26,851 nucleotides of DNA, taken from contig JAEWVV010000235.1 of NCBI GenBank assembly GCA_023458995.1, positions 1 to 26,851 of the forward strand, given 5' to 3'. This document shows positions 8,139 through 15,167 of this stretch, piece after piece. The notes under the pieces were generated by a model that saw only the letters and a program-made list of their open reading frames with translations, was not told where the DNA came from and searched no databases. The DNA is from Bacillota bacterium (GTDB lineage: Bacteria > Bacillota_I > Bacilli_A > Acholeplasmatales > Acholeplasmataceae). The translations under genes and the position numbers were made by a program. Position 1 is the first letter of the stretch; each line of letters starts with the position of its first letter.

Positions 8139-8963
8139 TTATCCTAAAGCAACGTCTAGAATCATCATGACGATAAACCCAACCATCACACCTAATGTTG
8201 CAAAGTGCGCACCTTTTGGTGTTTGTTTCTGCTGAGCCTCTGGTATCAATTCTTCAACAACAACATAAATCATCGCACCAGCTGCAAACGCAAGTGCATA
8301 AGGTAGAATGATTGAAACGTAAGTCACTAAGATTGCTCCTAAAATCGCAGATAATGGTTCAACTAATCCTGATGCTTGACCAAGTAAAAACGCCTTAGTA
8401 CGACTCACACCTTCTTGTCGAAGTGGAATTGAAACGGCTGCTCCTTCAGGAAAGTTCTGAATACCTATACCAATTGCAAGTCCAATCGCTGATAGTGTCG
8501 CTTGTGTGAGGTCACCTGTAATATACTGGATCGCACCAAACGCAACCCCTACAGCTAAACCTTCAGGAATGTTATGAAGTGTAATGGAAAAAACGAGTAA
8601 GATGTTTCTTTTTAACTTTGTAGGTAAACCTTCTTTATCGTGGTTAAAACCAAAGTGAACGTGTGGTACCACTTTATCTGCGATATAAAGGAATATGCCT
8701 CCTAAACCAAAACCAATAGCTACAACAACCCAAGCAATAACGCCTTGCTCTTCAGCCATCTCAATAGCAGGAGCTAACAAGCTCCAAAAACTAGCAGCAA
8801 TCATTACACCTGATGCAAAACCTAACATCAAATTGAAAACATTACGTTGAATATTTTTAAAGAAAAAGACGAGTGCAGCACCGAGAGCTGTCATACCCCA
8901 AGTAAATAATGTTCCGATCAATGCTTGTACCCAAACTTCTAAACCCATAAACCATGTCAGCAT
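8139..8963 (-). CDS. ZIP family divalent metal transporter
   Basis: This 274-residue membrane protein has about eight hydrophobic helices and the ZIP signatures HNIPEG (helix IV) and QNFPEGAA (helix V), which form the binuclear metal site. EELIPE is found further on. A His-containing loop (PHVHFGFNHDKEG) lies between helices III and IV. ZIP proteins bring Zn2+, Fe2+ or Mn2+ into the cytosol. The GufA/ZupT-like bacterial branch is the best match. The start ATG follows AGAAGGAG by 9 nt. The strong promoter and operator directly upstream, and the DtxR-type regulator directly downstream, make manganese or iron uptake under negative feedback the most economical reading; the metal is not shown by the sequence. 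Confidence 0.92.
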   Translation of the reverse strand: MLTWFMGLEVWVQALIGTLFTWGMTALGAALVFFFKNIQRNVFNLMLGFASGVMIAASFWSLLAPAIEMAEEQGVIAWVVVAIGFGLGGIFLYIADKVVPHVHFGFNHDKEGLPTKLKRNILLVFSITLHNIPEGLAVGVAFGAIQYITGDLTQATLSAIGLAIGIGIQNFPEGAAVSIPLRQEGVSRTKAFLLGQASGLVEPLSAILGAILVTYVSIILPYALAFAAGAMIYVVVEELIPEAQQKQTPKGAHFATLGVMVGFIVMMILDVALG

Positions 8964-8984
8964 AGATTTTAACTCCTTCTAAAT

Positions 8985-9000
8985 TTAAGGCATACCTTAA
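8985..9000. promoter_or_regulatory. DtxR/MntR-type operator (inverted repeat)
   Basis: TTAAGG-CATA-CCTTAA is an inverted repeat with 6-bp arms, flanked by further A/T that nearly extends the symmetry to 8981-9003. The TTAxGG...CCxTAA form is similar to DtxR-family boxes. It lies just downstream of the -10 (9011-9016), around the expected transcription start, a position where a bound repressor blocks initiation. The likely binder is the product of the second gene of this operon. Confidence 0.6.
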
Positions 9001-9010
9001 TTTCGTTTTA

Positions 9011-9039
9011 AGTATAACATGCTAATTTAAATGTGTCAA
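9011..9039 (-). promoter_or_regulatory. Sigma-A type promoter of the ZIP-regulator operon
   Basis: On the minus strand there is a consensus -35 TTGACA (9034-9039), a 17-nt spacer and -10 TATACT (9011-9016). The transcription start is expected near 9004, inside or next to the operator. Confidence 0.85.
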
Positions 9040-9071
9040 CTAAAAAAGAAAAAAGTCTACCAAACGGCAGA

Positions 9072-10070
9072 CTATATTGCATTTAAGATTTGATCAATTT
9101 CTTTTAGCTCATCTTCAGTAAAACTTAAGTTGTCTAATGTTTTTAGGTTTTCCTCTAGTTGTTCTATTTTTGATGTCGAAATTAAAGTAGATGTCATTTT
9201 AGGATTTCTAAGAACCCAAGCAAGTGCCATTTGAGCAATACTTTGACCTCTCTTATGTGCAATCACATCAAGATTTTTTAATTTATCTTGTAGTTCAGGT
9301 GTAATATCTTTTTCCTTTAACCATAAAGAATGAGCTTTTTTAGCTCTTGAATCTTCTGGAATTCCAGAAATATATTTATTGGTTAATCTACCTTGAGCAA
9401 GTGCAGAAAAACAAATTGTACCAACACCAAGTTCTTCTTGGGTATCGAGTATACCATTTGTTTCTACAAAACGGTTTAACATGCTATAGGATGGTTGTGT
9501 GATCACATAGGGAACGTTAAGTTCTTTTAAGATTGCATGAGCTTTTCTTAACTGATTGCTATTGTAATTGGATAAACCCACATAAATAGCTTTCCCTGAT
9601 AATACAATATCCCTTAAAGCTAACATCGTTTCATAAAGATCAGTACCTTCATCATAGCGATGATGATAGAAAATATCGACATAATCTAGACCCATCCGTT
9701 TAAGTGATTGATCGAGTGAAGCCATTAAATATTTTCTGGACCCAAAATCACCATATGGACCAGGCCACATGTAATAACCTGCTTTTGTTGAAATAATGAG
9801 TTCATCACGATACTCCATTAACCCATCTTTTAAAATACGACCAAACATACTTTCTGCATAACCTGCAGGTGGACCATAGTTATTGGCTAAATCAAAATGG
9901 ATGATCCCGTGATCAAACGCTGTAAAAATCATCTTTTTACATAGTTCATAATCATTCGTTTCACCAAAGTTTTGCCATAAACCAAATGACAACAAGGGAA
10001 GCTTTAATCCTGTTTTACCCGCACGACGAAAGATCATTTTTTCATAACGATTTGGATTTGCTTGATACAT
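9072..10070 (-). CDS. Aldo/keto reductase (YghZ/GPR-like)
   Basis: This 332-residue cytosolic protein has a (beta/alpha)8 NADPH-dependent oxidoreductase fold. The catalytic tetrad can be placed: Asp and Tyr in HFDLANNYGPP, Lys in IISTKAGYY, and His in IFYHHRYD. The segment NYGPPAGYAESMFGRIL and the RRAGKTGLKLPLLSFGLW start are typical of the YghZ/L-glyceraldehyde-3-phosphate reductase and Kv-beta-like branch. The cofactor-binding C-terminal block is STLISTSKIEQLEENL. Such enzymes reduce small aldehydes, including methylglyoxal in YghZ. The start has AGAGGA 9 nt upstream. It stands alone with its own promoter between two transcription units. The physiological substrate cannot be told. Confidence 0.93.
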   Translation of the reverse strand: MYQANPNRYEKMIFRRAGKTGLKLPLLSFGLWQNFGETNDYELCKKMIFTAFDHGIIHFDLANNYGPPAGYAESMFGRILKDGLMEYRDELIISTKAGYYMWPGPYGDFGSRKYLMASLDQSLKRMGLDYVDIFYHHRYDEGTDLYETMLALRDIVLSGKAIYVGLSNYNSNQLRKAHAILKELNVPYVITQPSYSMLNRFVETNGILDTQEELGVGTICFSALAQGRLTNKYISGIPEDSRAKKAHSLWLKEKDITPELQDKLKNLDVIAHKRGQSIAQMALAWVLRNPKMTSTLISTSKIEQLEENLKTLDNLSFTEDELKEIDQILNAI

Positions 10071-10094
10071 TACACCACATCCTCTCTTATTACT

Positions 10095-10123
10095 ATTGTA
10101 TGCGAATAAGAAATATTTGTCAC
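10095..10123 (-). promoter_or_regulatory. Sigma-A type promoter of the aldo/keto reductase gene
   Basis: On the minus strand -35 GTGACA (10118-10123), a 17-nt spacer and -10 TACAAT (10095-10100). The -35 starts next to the T-tract of the upstream terminator, so the exporter operon ends and this gene begins within about 40 bp. Confidence 0.75.
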
Positions 10124-10124
10124 G

Positions 10125-10160
10125 AAAAAAAGAAGCAACCCCTTATGCTGGGTTTGCTTC
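10125..10160 (-). terminator. Intrinsic terminator of the ABC exporter operon
   Basis: On the minus strand GAAGCAA-A-CCC pairs with GGG-G-TTGCTTC (7 bp, one mismatch, 3 bp) around AGCATAA, followed by seven or more T's (complement of 10125-10131). The loop contains the stop codon of the upstream gene. Confidence 0.8.
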
Positions 10161-11936
10161 CTTTTCTTCATATTGTAATTGATAGAGATTGTAATAGAGT
10201 CCACCAAGTTTTAATAACTCTTGGTGATTACCTTCTTCTTTAATCTCACCTTTTTGCATCACGATGATTTTATCCGCATGCTGAATGGTTGATAAACGGT
10301 GAGCAACAATGAGCATGGTAGAGATTGTCATCATCTTTTCGAGTGATTCTTGAATTAAACCTTCGGTTTCACTATCGATATTAGCTGTTGCTTCATCTAG
10401 AATCATTAAACTAGGTTTATAGACGAGTGCACGTGCAAAGCTGATGAGTTGACGCTGTCCAGCAGAGAAGTTGTTACCACGTTCTAAAACGACATGATCG
10501 TATTGATCCGGTAGTTTTTCAATGAATGTGTTTGCCCCAACATACTGTGATGCAGATATAACTTCTTCCGTCGTAATGTCATCATCACGAAGTGTGATAT
10601 TTTCTTTAATCGTACCTGAGAAGAGGAATACATCTTGTAACATTTGTCCAATGTGACTTCTTAAGGATGATCTTGAAATCTTTTTAATATCGATACCATC
10701 GATTAAAATTTCACCTTTCTGGATTTCATAGTTTCTAACAATTAGACCAAGTATCGTTGTTTTACCTGAACCGGTTGCCCCAACGAAAGCTACTGTATCA
10801 CCTGGATTGACCTTAAATGATACACCTTTTAAGACCCATTCACCTGGAATATAGGAAAACCATACATCCTTAAATTCGATTTGACCTGAAAATGATTTAA
10901 GTTCTATTGCATCTGGATCATCAACGATATCAGGTTTTGTATCAAGCACATCAAACACTTTTTCAGCGGATGCGAATGCATTTTGAAGTGTATTGAACTG
11001 TTCTGCTAACTGCTGAATAGGTTCAAAGAAATCACCAACATAAGCATAGTAAGAATAAAGAATACCTGCAGTGATGAAACCTGCAATAACTTCTTGATAC
11101 CCTACATAAAGGACAAGAACTGAACCGACCATGGATAGTAAATAAACAATGGGGCGGTATATACCAAACACTAAGATTTCTTGAAGATAACTGTTACGAA
11201 GTTTTAAACTGTGTTCTTTAAATTCATTACGTTTTTTATCTTCTTGATTAAAGATTTGAGTTACTTTCATACCAGATAAGTTTTCTGATAAAAATGCGTT
11301 AACTTCAGAAACGTTTTGTCTAACACGACGATAAGACGTTCTTGAATATTTTCTAAAAATAACGGTTGCTAGGAAAACAAAAGGAACGGTTGCAACAACG
11401 AATAACGAAATCTTCCAGTTAATAATGAAGATGACAATCACAATCGCGAATAAATAAAGTATATTTCTTACTAAATTGACTGCGACATTGGTATACATTT
11501 CACTAATCGTATTGGTATCATTGATGACACGTGTAACAAGTTTTCCCACAGGTACTTGATTGATCTGACCAATGTTTAAATGTTCAATATGGTTAAATAC
11601 TTCATCACGAAGTGATACAACCGTTTTTTGACCAACCTTTTGTAACATGATGCCTTGGATATAGGAAACTACATTACCAATCGCTAATATCACAATAAAG
11701 AAGATGGAAAGGATCACGATAAACTGAATTTTTTCATTTGCAGTTAATGCATCATTTCCTACAGTATCAACCGTTAAACCAATCAGTAATGGTGGAATCA
11801 GTTGAATACCTAATGCGACAATCATCATAATGATAATCCATACAAACTCACGCTTATAAGGTTTAGCATAAGATAAAAGTCTCTTAATCACTTCTTTATC
11901 ACTGCGTTCCCGGGTGTTATCTTTAAAGTCTTTCAT
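10143..11936 (-). CDS. Heterodimeric ABC exporter, catalytically competent half (TM288/LmrD-type)
   Basis: This 597-residue half-transporter has six membrane helices (about residues 30-320) and one nucleotide-binding domain. Walker A is GATGSGKTT (about 385-393), Walker B LMILDEAT with the catalytic Glu (about 508-515), and the H-loop AHRLST. The signature is FSAGQ instead of LSGGQ. In heterodimeric exporters of the TM287/288 and BmrCD kind the competent subunit supplies the good Walker B and the poor signature, exactly as here. ATG 11936 is chosen because AAGGAGG lies 8 nt upstream; a GTG at 11945 is inside that ribosome site. It overlaps the end of the partner gene by 14 nt, so the two are translationally coupled. 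The substrate (drug, lipid or peptide) is unknown. Confidence 0.93.
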   Translation of the reverse strand: MKDFKDNTRERSDKEVIKRLLSYAKPYKREFVWIIIMMIVALGIQLIPPLLIGLTVDTVGNDALTANEKIQFIVILSIFFIVILAIGNVVSYIQGIMLQKVGQKTVVSLRDEVFNHIEHLNIGQINQVPVGKLVTRVINDTNTISEMYTNVAVNLVRNILYLFAIVIVIFIINWKISLFVVATVPFVFLATVIFRKYSRTSYRRVRQNVSEVNAFLSENLSGMKVTQIFNQEDKKRNEFKEHSLKLRNSYLQEILVFGIYRPIVYLLSMVGSVLVLYVGYQEVIAGFITAGILYSYYAYVGDFFEPIQQLAEQFNTLQNAFASAEKVFDVLDTKPDIVDDPDAIELKSFSGQIEFKDVWFSYIPGEWVLKGVSFKVNPGDTVAFVGATGSGKTTILGLIVRNYEIQKGEILIDGIDIKKISRSSLRSHIGQMLQDVFLFSGTIKENITLRDDDITTEEVISASQYVGANTFIEKLPDQYDHVVLERGNNFSAGQRQLISFARALVYKPSLMILDEATANIDSETEGLIQESLEKMMTISTMLIVAHRLSTIQHADKIIVMQKGEIKEEGNHQELLKLGGLYYNLYQLQYEEKEANPA

Positions 11937-13695
11937 GGATAGCACCTCCTTGAACGATATTTTCCAGTGTTTGACGTTTGACCATATCTTGATAAAGTGG
12001 GGATGTCTTCATCAGTTCCTTATGAGAACCGATTGCTACAACTTCTCCTTGATCAAGCAAAATGATTTTATCCATCTGTTTCACTGTTGAAATACGGTGA
12101 GCAATGAAAATGGTCGTTCTACCTTTTCTGATACGATGTAAGTTTTTAATGATTGCTTCTTCAGTTTTTGTATCAACTGCGGAAACAGAATCATCCAAGA
12201 TTAAGATTTCAGGATTTTTAGCAAGTGCTCTTGCAATCGAGATACGTTGTTTTTGTCCACCAGAAACTGTAACACCACGTTCTCCTAAAATCGTATCAAA
12301 CTTTTCTTTAAACTCCATGATATTATCATAGACATCGGATAACTTAGCAGATTCTGTGACATCATCTTCTGTTGGTTTATCTAATGCAAAACCGATATTA
12401 TTTGTAATGGTATCTGAGAATAAAAAGTTATCTTGTGGAACGTAACCCATTGTATTTCTAACTGACTTAATGGATAACTTCATAATGTCATGACCATCTA
12501 AGTAAATCATGCCTGGTTCTAGATTGTAGATTCTTAACAAAAGATCCACGAGACTTGATTTTCCGCTACCCGTTCTACCTAAAATACCAACCATTTCACC
12601 CGCTTTAATTTCAAATGAAACATTTTTTAAAACAGGTTGATCACCATCGGGATATTTAAACGTTAAATTGGTTGCTTTTAGGGCTCCTCTTAAGTTAGGA
12701 ATATCATGTGCATCATCTAAGTCTTTAACATCAAGTGGTTGATCTAAGAACTTTTCAATACGTTCAGCAGATGCTTTAGCTTGGCTTTGAATATTGATGA
12801 ATTGAGAAAGTGCCATCGTTGGCCAAATGAGCGTAAAGAAGTAACCGAGATACTCTGTTAATTGACCCGATGTTAATCCTGCTTCTTCGTGTCTAACAAC
12901 AAGAAGTGATCCTAAAACGATAATAACCAAAATAACGATGTTAATGGCAACGCTTAATGCGATATTAATGATGATAATGAACTTCATAAACTTAATATTC
13001 TTATCATATAAATCAAGATTTCTCGTTCTAAATAACATTGCTTCCTTTAATTCACGAACGAAAGCTTTGATAACTGTGATCCCAGAAAAGTTTTCTTGTG
13101 TAAAATCAGATAATTTTTCTACAGATTCTTGTCTAGTTTTAAAATGACCTGTAATTCTCTTTCTGATAAATACAAGACCTACAGTTAATAATGCCATTGG
13201 GATTGCTGCATAGAGCGTAAGCATTAAATTAAGTCTTGCCATACGATACAGTGCAAAACCACCTAACATTAACCCATCAATCAGCATTAAAATACCAGGA
13301 CCAAATGACATACGAACTGCTTCTAAGTCGTTGATGAAATAAGTCATTAAACCACCGACTTTTTCCTGGCTATAATAAGATTGTGATAATTTAGTCGCAT
13401 GACCAAACATCACATTTCTAAGTTCGAATTCAATCCGACGCGATGCCCCAAAGATGGTATATCTCCATAAAAATCTACCGATTGTAATGGATAAAGCAAG
13501 AATACCAATATGGATAATCGATTGTTCGATTAAGGTTCTATCCGGTACGTCTTGTTTAAGGCTATCGATGATTCCTCCAACGAGTTTAGGAATATCGAGT
13601 TGCAGCCAATCGACTGCAATCAGTACTGCAATACCTACAATGAAGTAAAGTGCGTACTTAAGATAATAATGACGAAAGTGTTTACTAAGTAGCAT
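11923..13695 (-). CDS. Heterodimeric ABC exporter, degenerate-site half (TM287/LmrC-type)
   Basis: The 590-residue product has six membrane helices followed by an ATPase domain. Walker A is GRTGSGKSS (about residues 372-380), the signature is a canonical VSGGQKQR (about 475), and the H-loop is AHRIST. Walker B reads LILDDSVSAVD: Asp replaces the catalytic Glu, the mark of the non-hydrolysing site in asymmetric exporters. Paired with the next gene it would form one active and one degenerate ATP site. ATG 13695 has AGAGGA 7 nt upstream; an earlier in-frame ATG at 13728 has no ribosome site. The 87-nt gap upstream holds two hairpins without T-tracts and no clear promoter, so transcription from the DUF2089 module probably continues into this gene. 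Confidence 0.93.
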   Translation of the reverse strand: MLLSKHFRHYYLKYALYFIVGIAVLIAVDWLQLDIPKLVGGIIDSLKQDVPDRTLIEQSIIHIGILALSITIGRFLWRYTIFGASRRIEFELRNVMFGHATKLSQSYYSQEKVGGLMTYFINDLEAVRMSFGPGILMLIDGLMLGGFALYRMARLNLMLTLYAAIPMALLTVGLVFIRKRITGHFKTRQESVEKLSDFTQENFSGITVIKAFVRELKEAMLFRTRNLDLYDKNIKFMKFIIIINIALSVAINIVILVIIVLGSLLVVRHEEAGLTSGQLTEYLGYFFTLIWPTMALSQFINIQSQAKASAERIEKFLDQPLDVKDLDDAHDIPNLRGALKATNLTFKYPDGDQPVLKNVSFEIKAGEMVGILGRTGSGKSSLVDLLLRIYNLEPGMIYLDGHDIMKLSIKSVRNTMGYVPQDNFLFSDTITNNIGFALDKPTEDDVTESAKLSDVYDNIMEFKEKFDTILGERGVTVSGGQKQRISIARALAKNPEILILDDSVSAVDTKTEEAIIKNLHRIRKGRTTIFIAHRISTVKQMDKIILLDQGEVVAIGSHKELMKTSPLYQDMVKRQTLENIVQGGAIHERL

Positions 13696-13732
13696 ATGTG
13701 TTTCCTCTTTTGGCTTGCGCCACAACATCAGA

Positions 13733-13755
13733 TAAGGGCTAGTGGTTAGCCCTTA
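13733..13755 (-). other. RNA hairpin upstream of the ABC exporter
   Basis: TAAGGGCTA pairs perfectly with TAGCCCTTA (9 bp) around a 5-nt loop. On the transcribed strand it is followed by TCTGATG, so it lacks a terminator T-tract. It sits about 38 nt upstream of the start codon at 13695 and could be a weak terminator, a processing or stability element, or a leader structure. Confidence 0.5.
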
Positions 13756-13767
13756 TACTTCATACAT

Positions 13768-13783
13768 GACTAAAATCTTAGTC
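13768..13783 (-). other. Small hairpin at the end of the SHOCT-like gene
   Basis: GACTAA pairs with TTAGTC around a 4-nt loop and touches the TAG stop at 13783. It has no T-tract. Together with the hairpin at 13733-13755 it makes a tandem pair in the 87-nt intercistronic region. Confidence 0.35.
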
Positions 13784-14172
13784 TATTCGACAACGATACG
13801 TACAACATCTCCGTCACCTGATTGTACATTGACGATTTCGCCAACAACACCGGTGTTGATCATTTGAATTAATGAATCGATATCGATATCTGCATCTTGT
13901 AAGTTCACATTGAACTTACCTGTCTTCAGTAATTTAGCAAACTCAATTGGGATTTGGATTTTAATAACGTCACCATCATTGGAATCCACATAGATCTTGA
14001 GCATTCTAAATGGTGCTTTTTTAGGATTTAAGACAGGTTCTGCAAAAATTTCATCTGCTTTAGCTCCTTCAAGAGCAGCTAATAACTTTTCAGCTTCATC
14101 AGCCTTAATAATGCCTTTCGATAGCATTTCTAAAATCTTCATTCTTTCTTCTTTAAGTTGATCTTTTGACAT
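13783..14172 (-). CDS. SHOCT-like / YvlB N-terminal-like small protein (129 aa)
   Basis: The N-terminus (residues 13-32, ILEMLSKGIIKADEAEKLLA) is a SHOCT-like two-helix module of the kind that begins YvlB-type (DUF4097-linked) proteins in Firmicutes. A linker leads to a beta-rich domain (about 55-129). It opens with RMLKIYVDS and VIKIQIPIEFAKLL, and closes with IDSLIQMINTGVVGEIV and DVVRIVVE, the conserved pattern of the soluble SHOCT-like family. There is no membrane segment, signal peptide or long DUF4097 repeat, so it is a short form. The start follows GAGGTGA by 6 nt and lies 16 nt after the DUF2089 gene. Its molecular function is unknown; context suggests a regulatory or envelope-sensing role together with its two upstream neighbours. 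Confidence 0.75.
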   Translation of the reverse strand: MSKDQLKEERMKILEMLSKGIIKADEAEKLLAALEGAKADEIFAEPVLNPKKAPFRMLKIYVDSNDGDVIKIQIPIEFAKLLKTGKFNVNLQDADIDIDSLIQMINTGVVGEIVNVQSGDGDVVRIVVE

Positions 14173-14188
14173 ATATGTTCACCTCTTT

Positions 14189-14611
14189 TTATTTCTTCTT
14201 TAAGAGTTCGAGTGCATCTGTAACAGATAATTCACCCCTCTCAATCTTTTCTAAGATACTTGACTTCACAGCTTTAGGTGTGGCTTCTTCTTTTTCAAAT
14301 GACTTTTGGAATGTGTCATCATCTTCAGTAATAGAGTATCCTAGACCAACAATCACTTCATCAAGCATTTTCTTTACCGTTGGGTAACTGATATTAAGTT
14401 CTTTTTCAATCGCTTTAATGTTACCTCTATTTTTAATGAAAATTTCAATAAAGTAAAGTTTATCTGTTTCTAAGTAGTTAAACTTAGATAAGGTAAATGA
14501 TCCTTCAATTGCTGTGTGGCAATGATCACAATGCAAGCGTTCAACGCGAAGCTCGTGTTTACATACAGGACATGTTGATAATACTGGGTTTACGTTTAAT
14601 TTTTTTTCCAT
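14189..14611 (-). CDS. DUF2089 family protein: zinc ribbon, helix-turn-helix-like region and SHOCT-like tail
   Basis: The 140-residue protein starts with a zinc ribbon, Cys14-x2-Cys17 and Cys28-x2-Cys31 (TCPVCK and HCDHCH), followed by AIEGSFTLSKFNYL. Residues about 60-87 (RGNIKAIEKELNISYPTVKK) form a helix-turn-helix-like segment matching DUF2089. The last 22 residues carry ILEKIERGELSVTDALELLK, a SHOCT-like module. A nucleic-acid-binding regulator is the natural reading, but no function is established that I can cite. AAGGAGG lies 7 nt before the start, and the gene is 15 nt behind the membrane-protein gene and 16 nt ahead of the SHOCT gene, so the three form one operon. Confidence 0.85.
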   Translation of the reverse strand: MEKKLNVNPVLSTCPVCKHELRVERLHCDHCHTAIEGSFTLSKFNYLETDKLYFIEIFIKNRGNIKAIEKELNISYPTVKKMLDEVIVGLGYSITEDDDTFQKSFEKEEATPKAVKSSILEKIERGELSVTDALELLKKK

Positions 14612-14626
14612 GGCATAGCCTCCTTA

Positions 14627-14980
14627 TTAGATGGTCTTGATTAAGACTCTTTCATTGGTATTACTCTTGATATCAACTTTAACACCTTTGATTGAAACGA
14701 GTTCAATCAGTTCTAGTGGTGTCAATTGGAATTGATCGCTAATCACTTTGTTTGCTCTTTTCTTTAAGACCCATTTGATAATAAATATGGGGATTGGCAG
14801 TAGCAACAAAACTCCTAGAAATACATTGACTCCTTTAGAATCAGGTACTTTAATGCTGATCCTTACAAAAGACGATCTTCTGGGTTTTCGTTCTTTTAGT
14901 TTAGGGTAGAGCATCTTATACGCTTCTTTGGGATGTAATTCTTGACGGTTCGTTTGAGTTAAAACTTCATCTTTCGTCAT
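14627..14980 (-). CDS. Small membrane protein with SHOCT-like N-terminus, first gene of the DUF2089 operon
   Basis: I know no named family for this 117-residue protein. Residues 6-25 (VLTQTNRQELHPKEAYKMLY) align without gaps to the SHOCT-like modules of its two downstream neighbours. Next comes a basic stretch (KERKPRR), a beta-like segment VRISIKVPDSKGVNV (39-53) and one hydrophobic segment (about 53-72, GVLLLLPIPIFIIKWVL). The tail, LTPLELIELVSIKGVKVDI then ERVLIKTI, resembles the end of the 129-aa SHOCT protein. It looks like a membrane-anchored, diverged relative of that protein. The start has GAAGGTGAG 6 nt upstream and lies directly behind a strong promoter. Topology by positive charges puts the basic N-terminus inside the cell. 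Confidence 0.7.
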   Translation of the reverse strand: MTKDEVLTQTNRQELHPKEAYKMLYPKLKERKPRRSSFVRISIKVPDSKGVNVFLGVLLLLPIPIFIIKWVLKKRANKVISDQFQLTPLELIELVSIKGVKVDIKSNTNERVLIKTI

Positions 14981-15020
14981 TTTTCACTCACCTTCATTAA
15001 TAATTTTAATTTACACCTTA

Positions 15021-15048
15021 ATTATATTTCATTTTTTTATAATGTCAA
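15021..15048 (-). promoter_or_regulatory. Strong sigma-A promoter of the DUF2089 operon
   Basis: On the minus strand there is a consensus -35 TTGACA (15043-15048), a 16-nt spacer and a consensus -10 TATAAT (15021-15026). The leader to the start at 14980 is about 35 nt. Confidence 0.85.
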
Positions 15049-15107
15049 GCGTTTTTCAATAAAAAATTAAAAATATTAATTGAGTGCTTAATTTTTTCAA
15101 GTTCATC

Positions 15108-15136
15108 TTCAAAAATCAATCATTTTATCGTATAAT
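15108..15136 (+). promoter_or_regulatory. Promoter of pepT
   Basis: A consensus -10 TATAAT (15131-15136) is preceded after 17 nt by a weak -35 TTCAAA (15108-15113). It is divergent from the DUF2089 operon promoter, with about 60 bp between the two -35 boxes. Transcription would start near 15143, after the in-frame ATG at 15138, which supports the start at 15168. Confidence 0.65.
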
Positions 15137-15167
15137 AATGTTAGCACAAGAGAAAGAAGGTATGTTT

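Noticed and set aside
15084..15167. Longer N-terminus for PepT from ATG 15084 or 15138
   Set aside because: Both precede the expected transcription start near 15143, and the extra residues are not PepT-like; ATG 15168 has a ribosome site.
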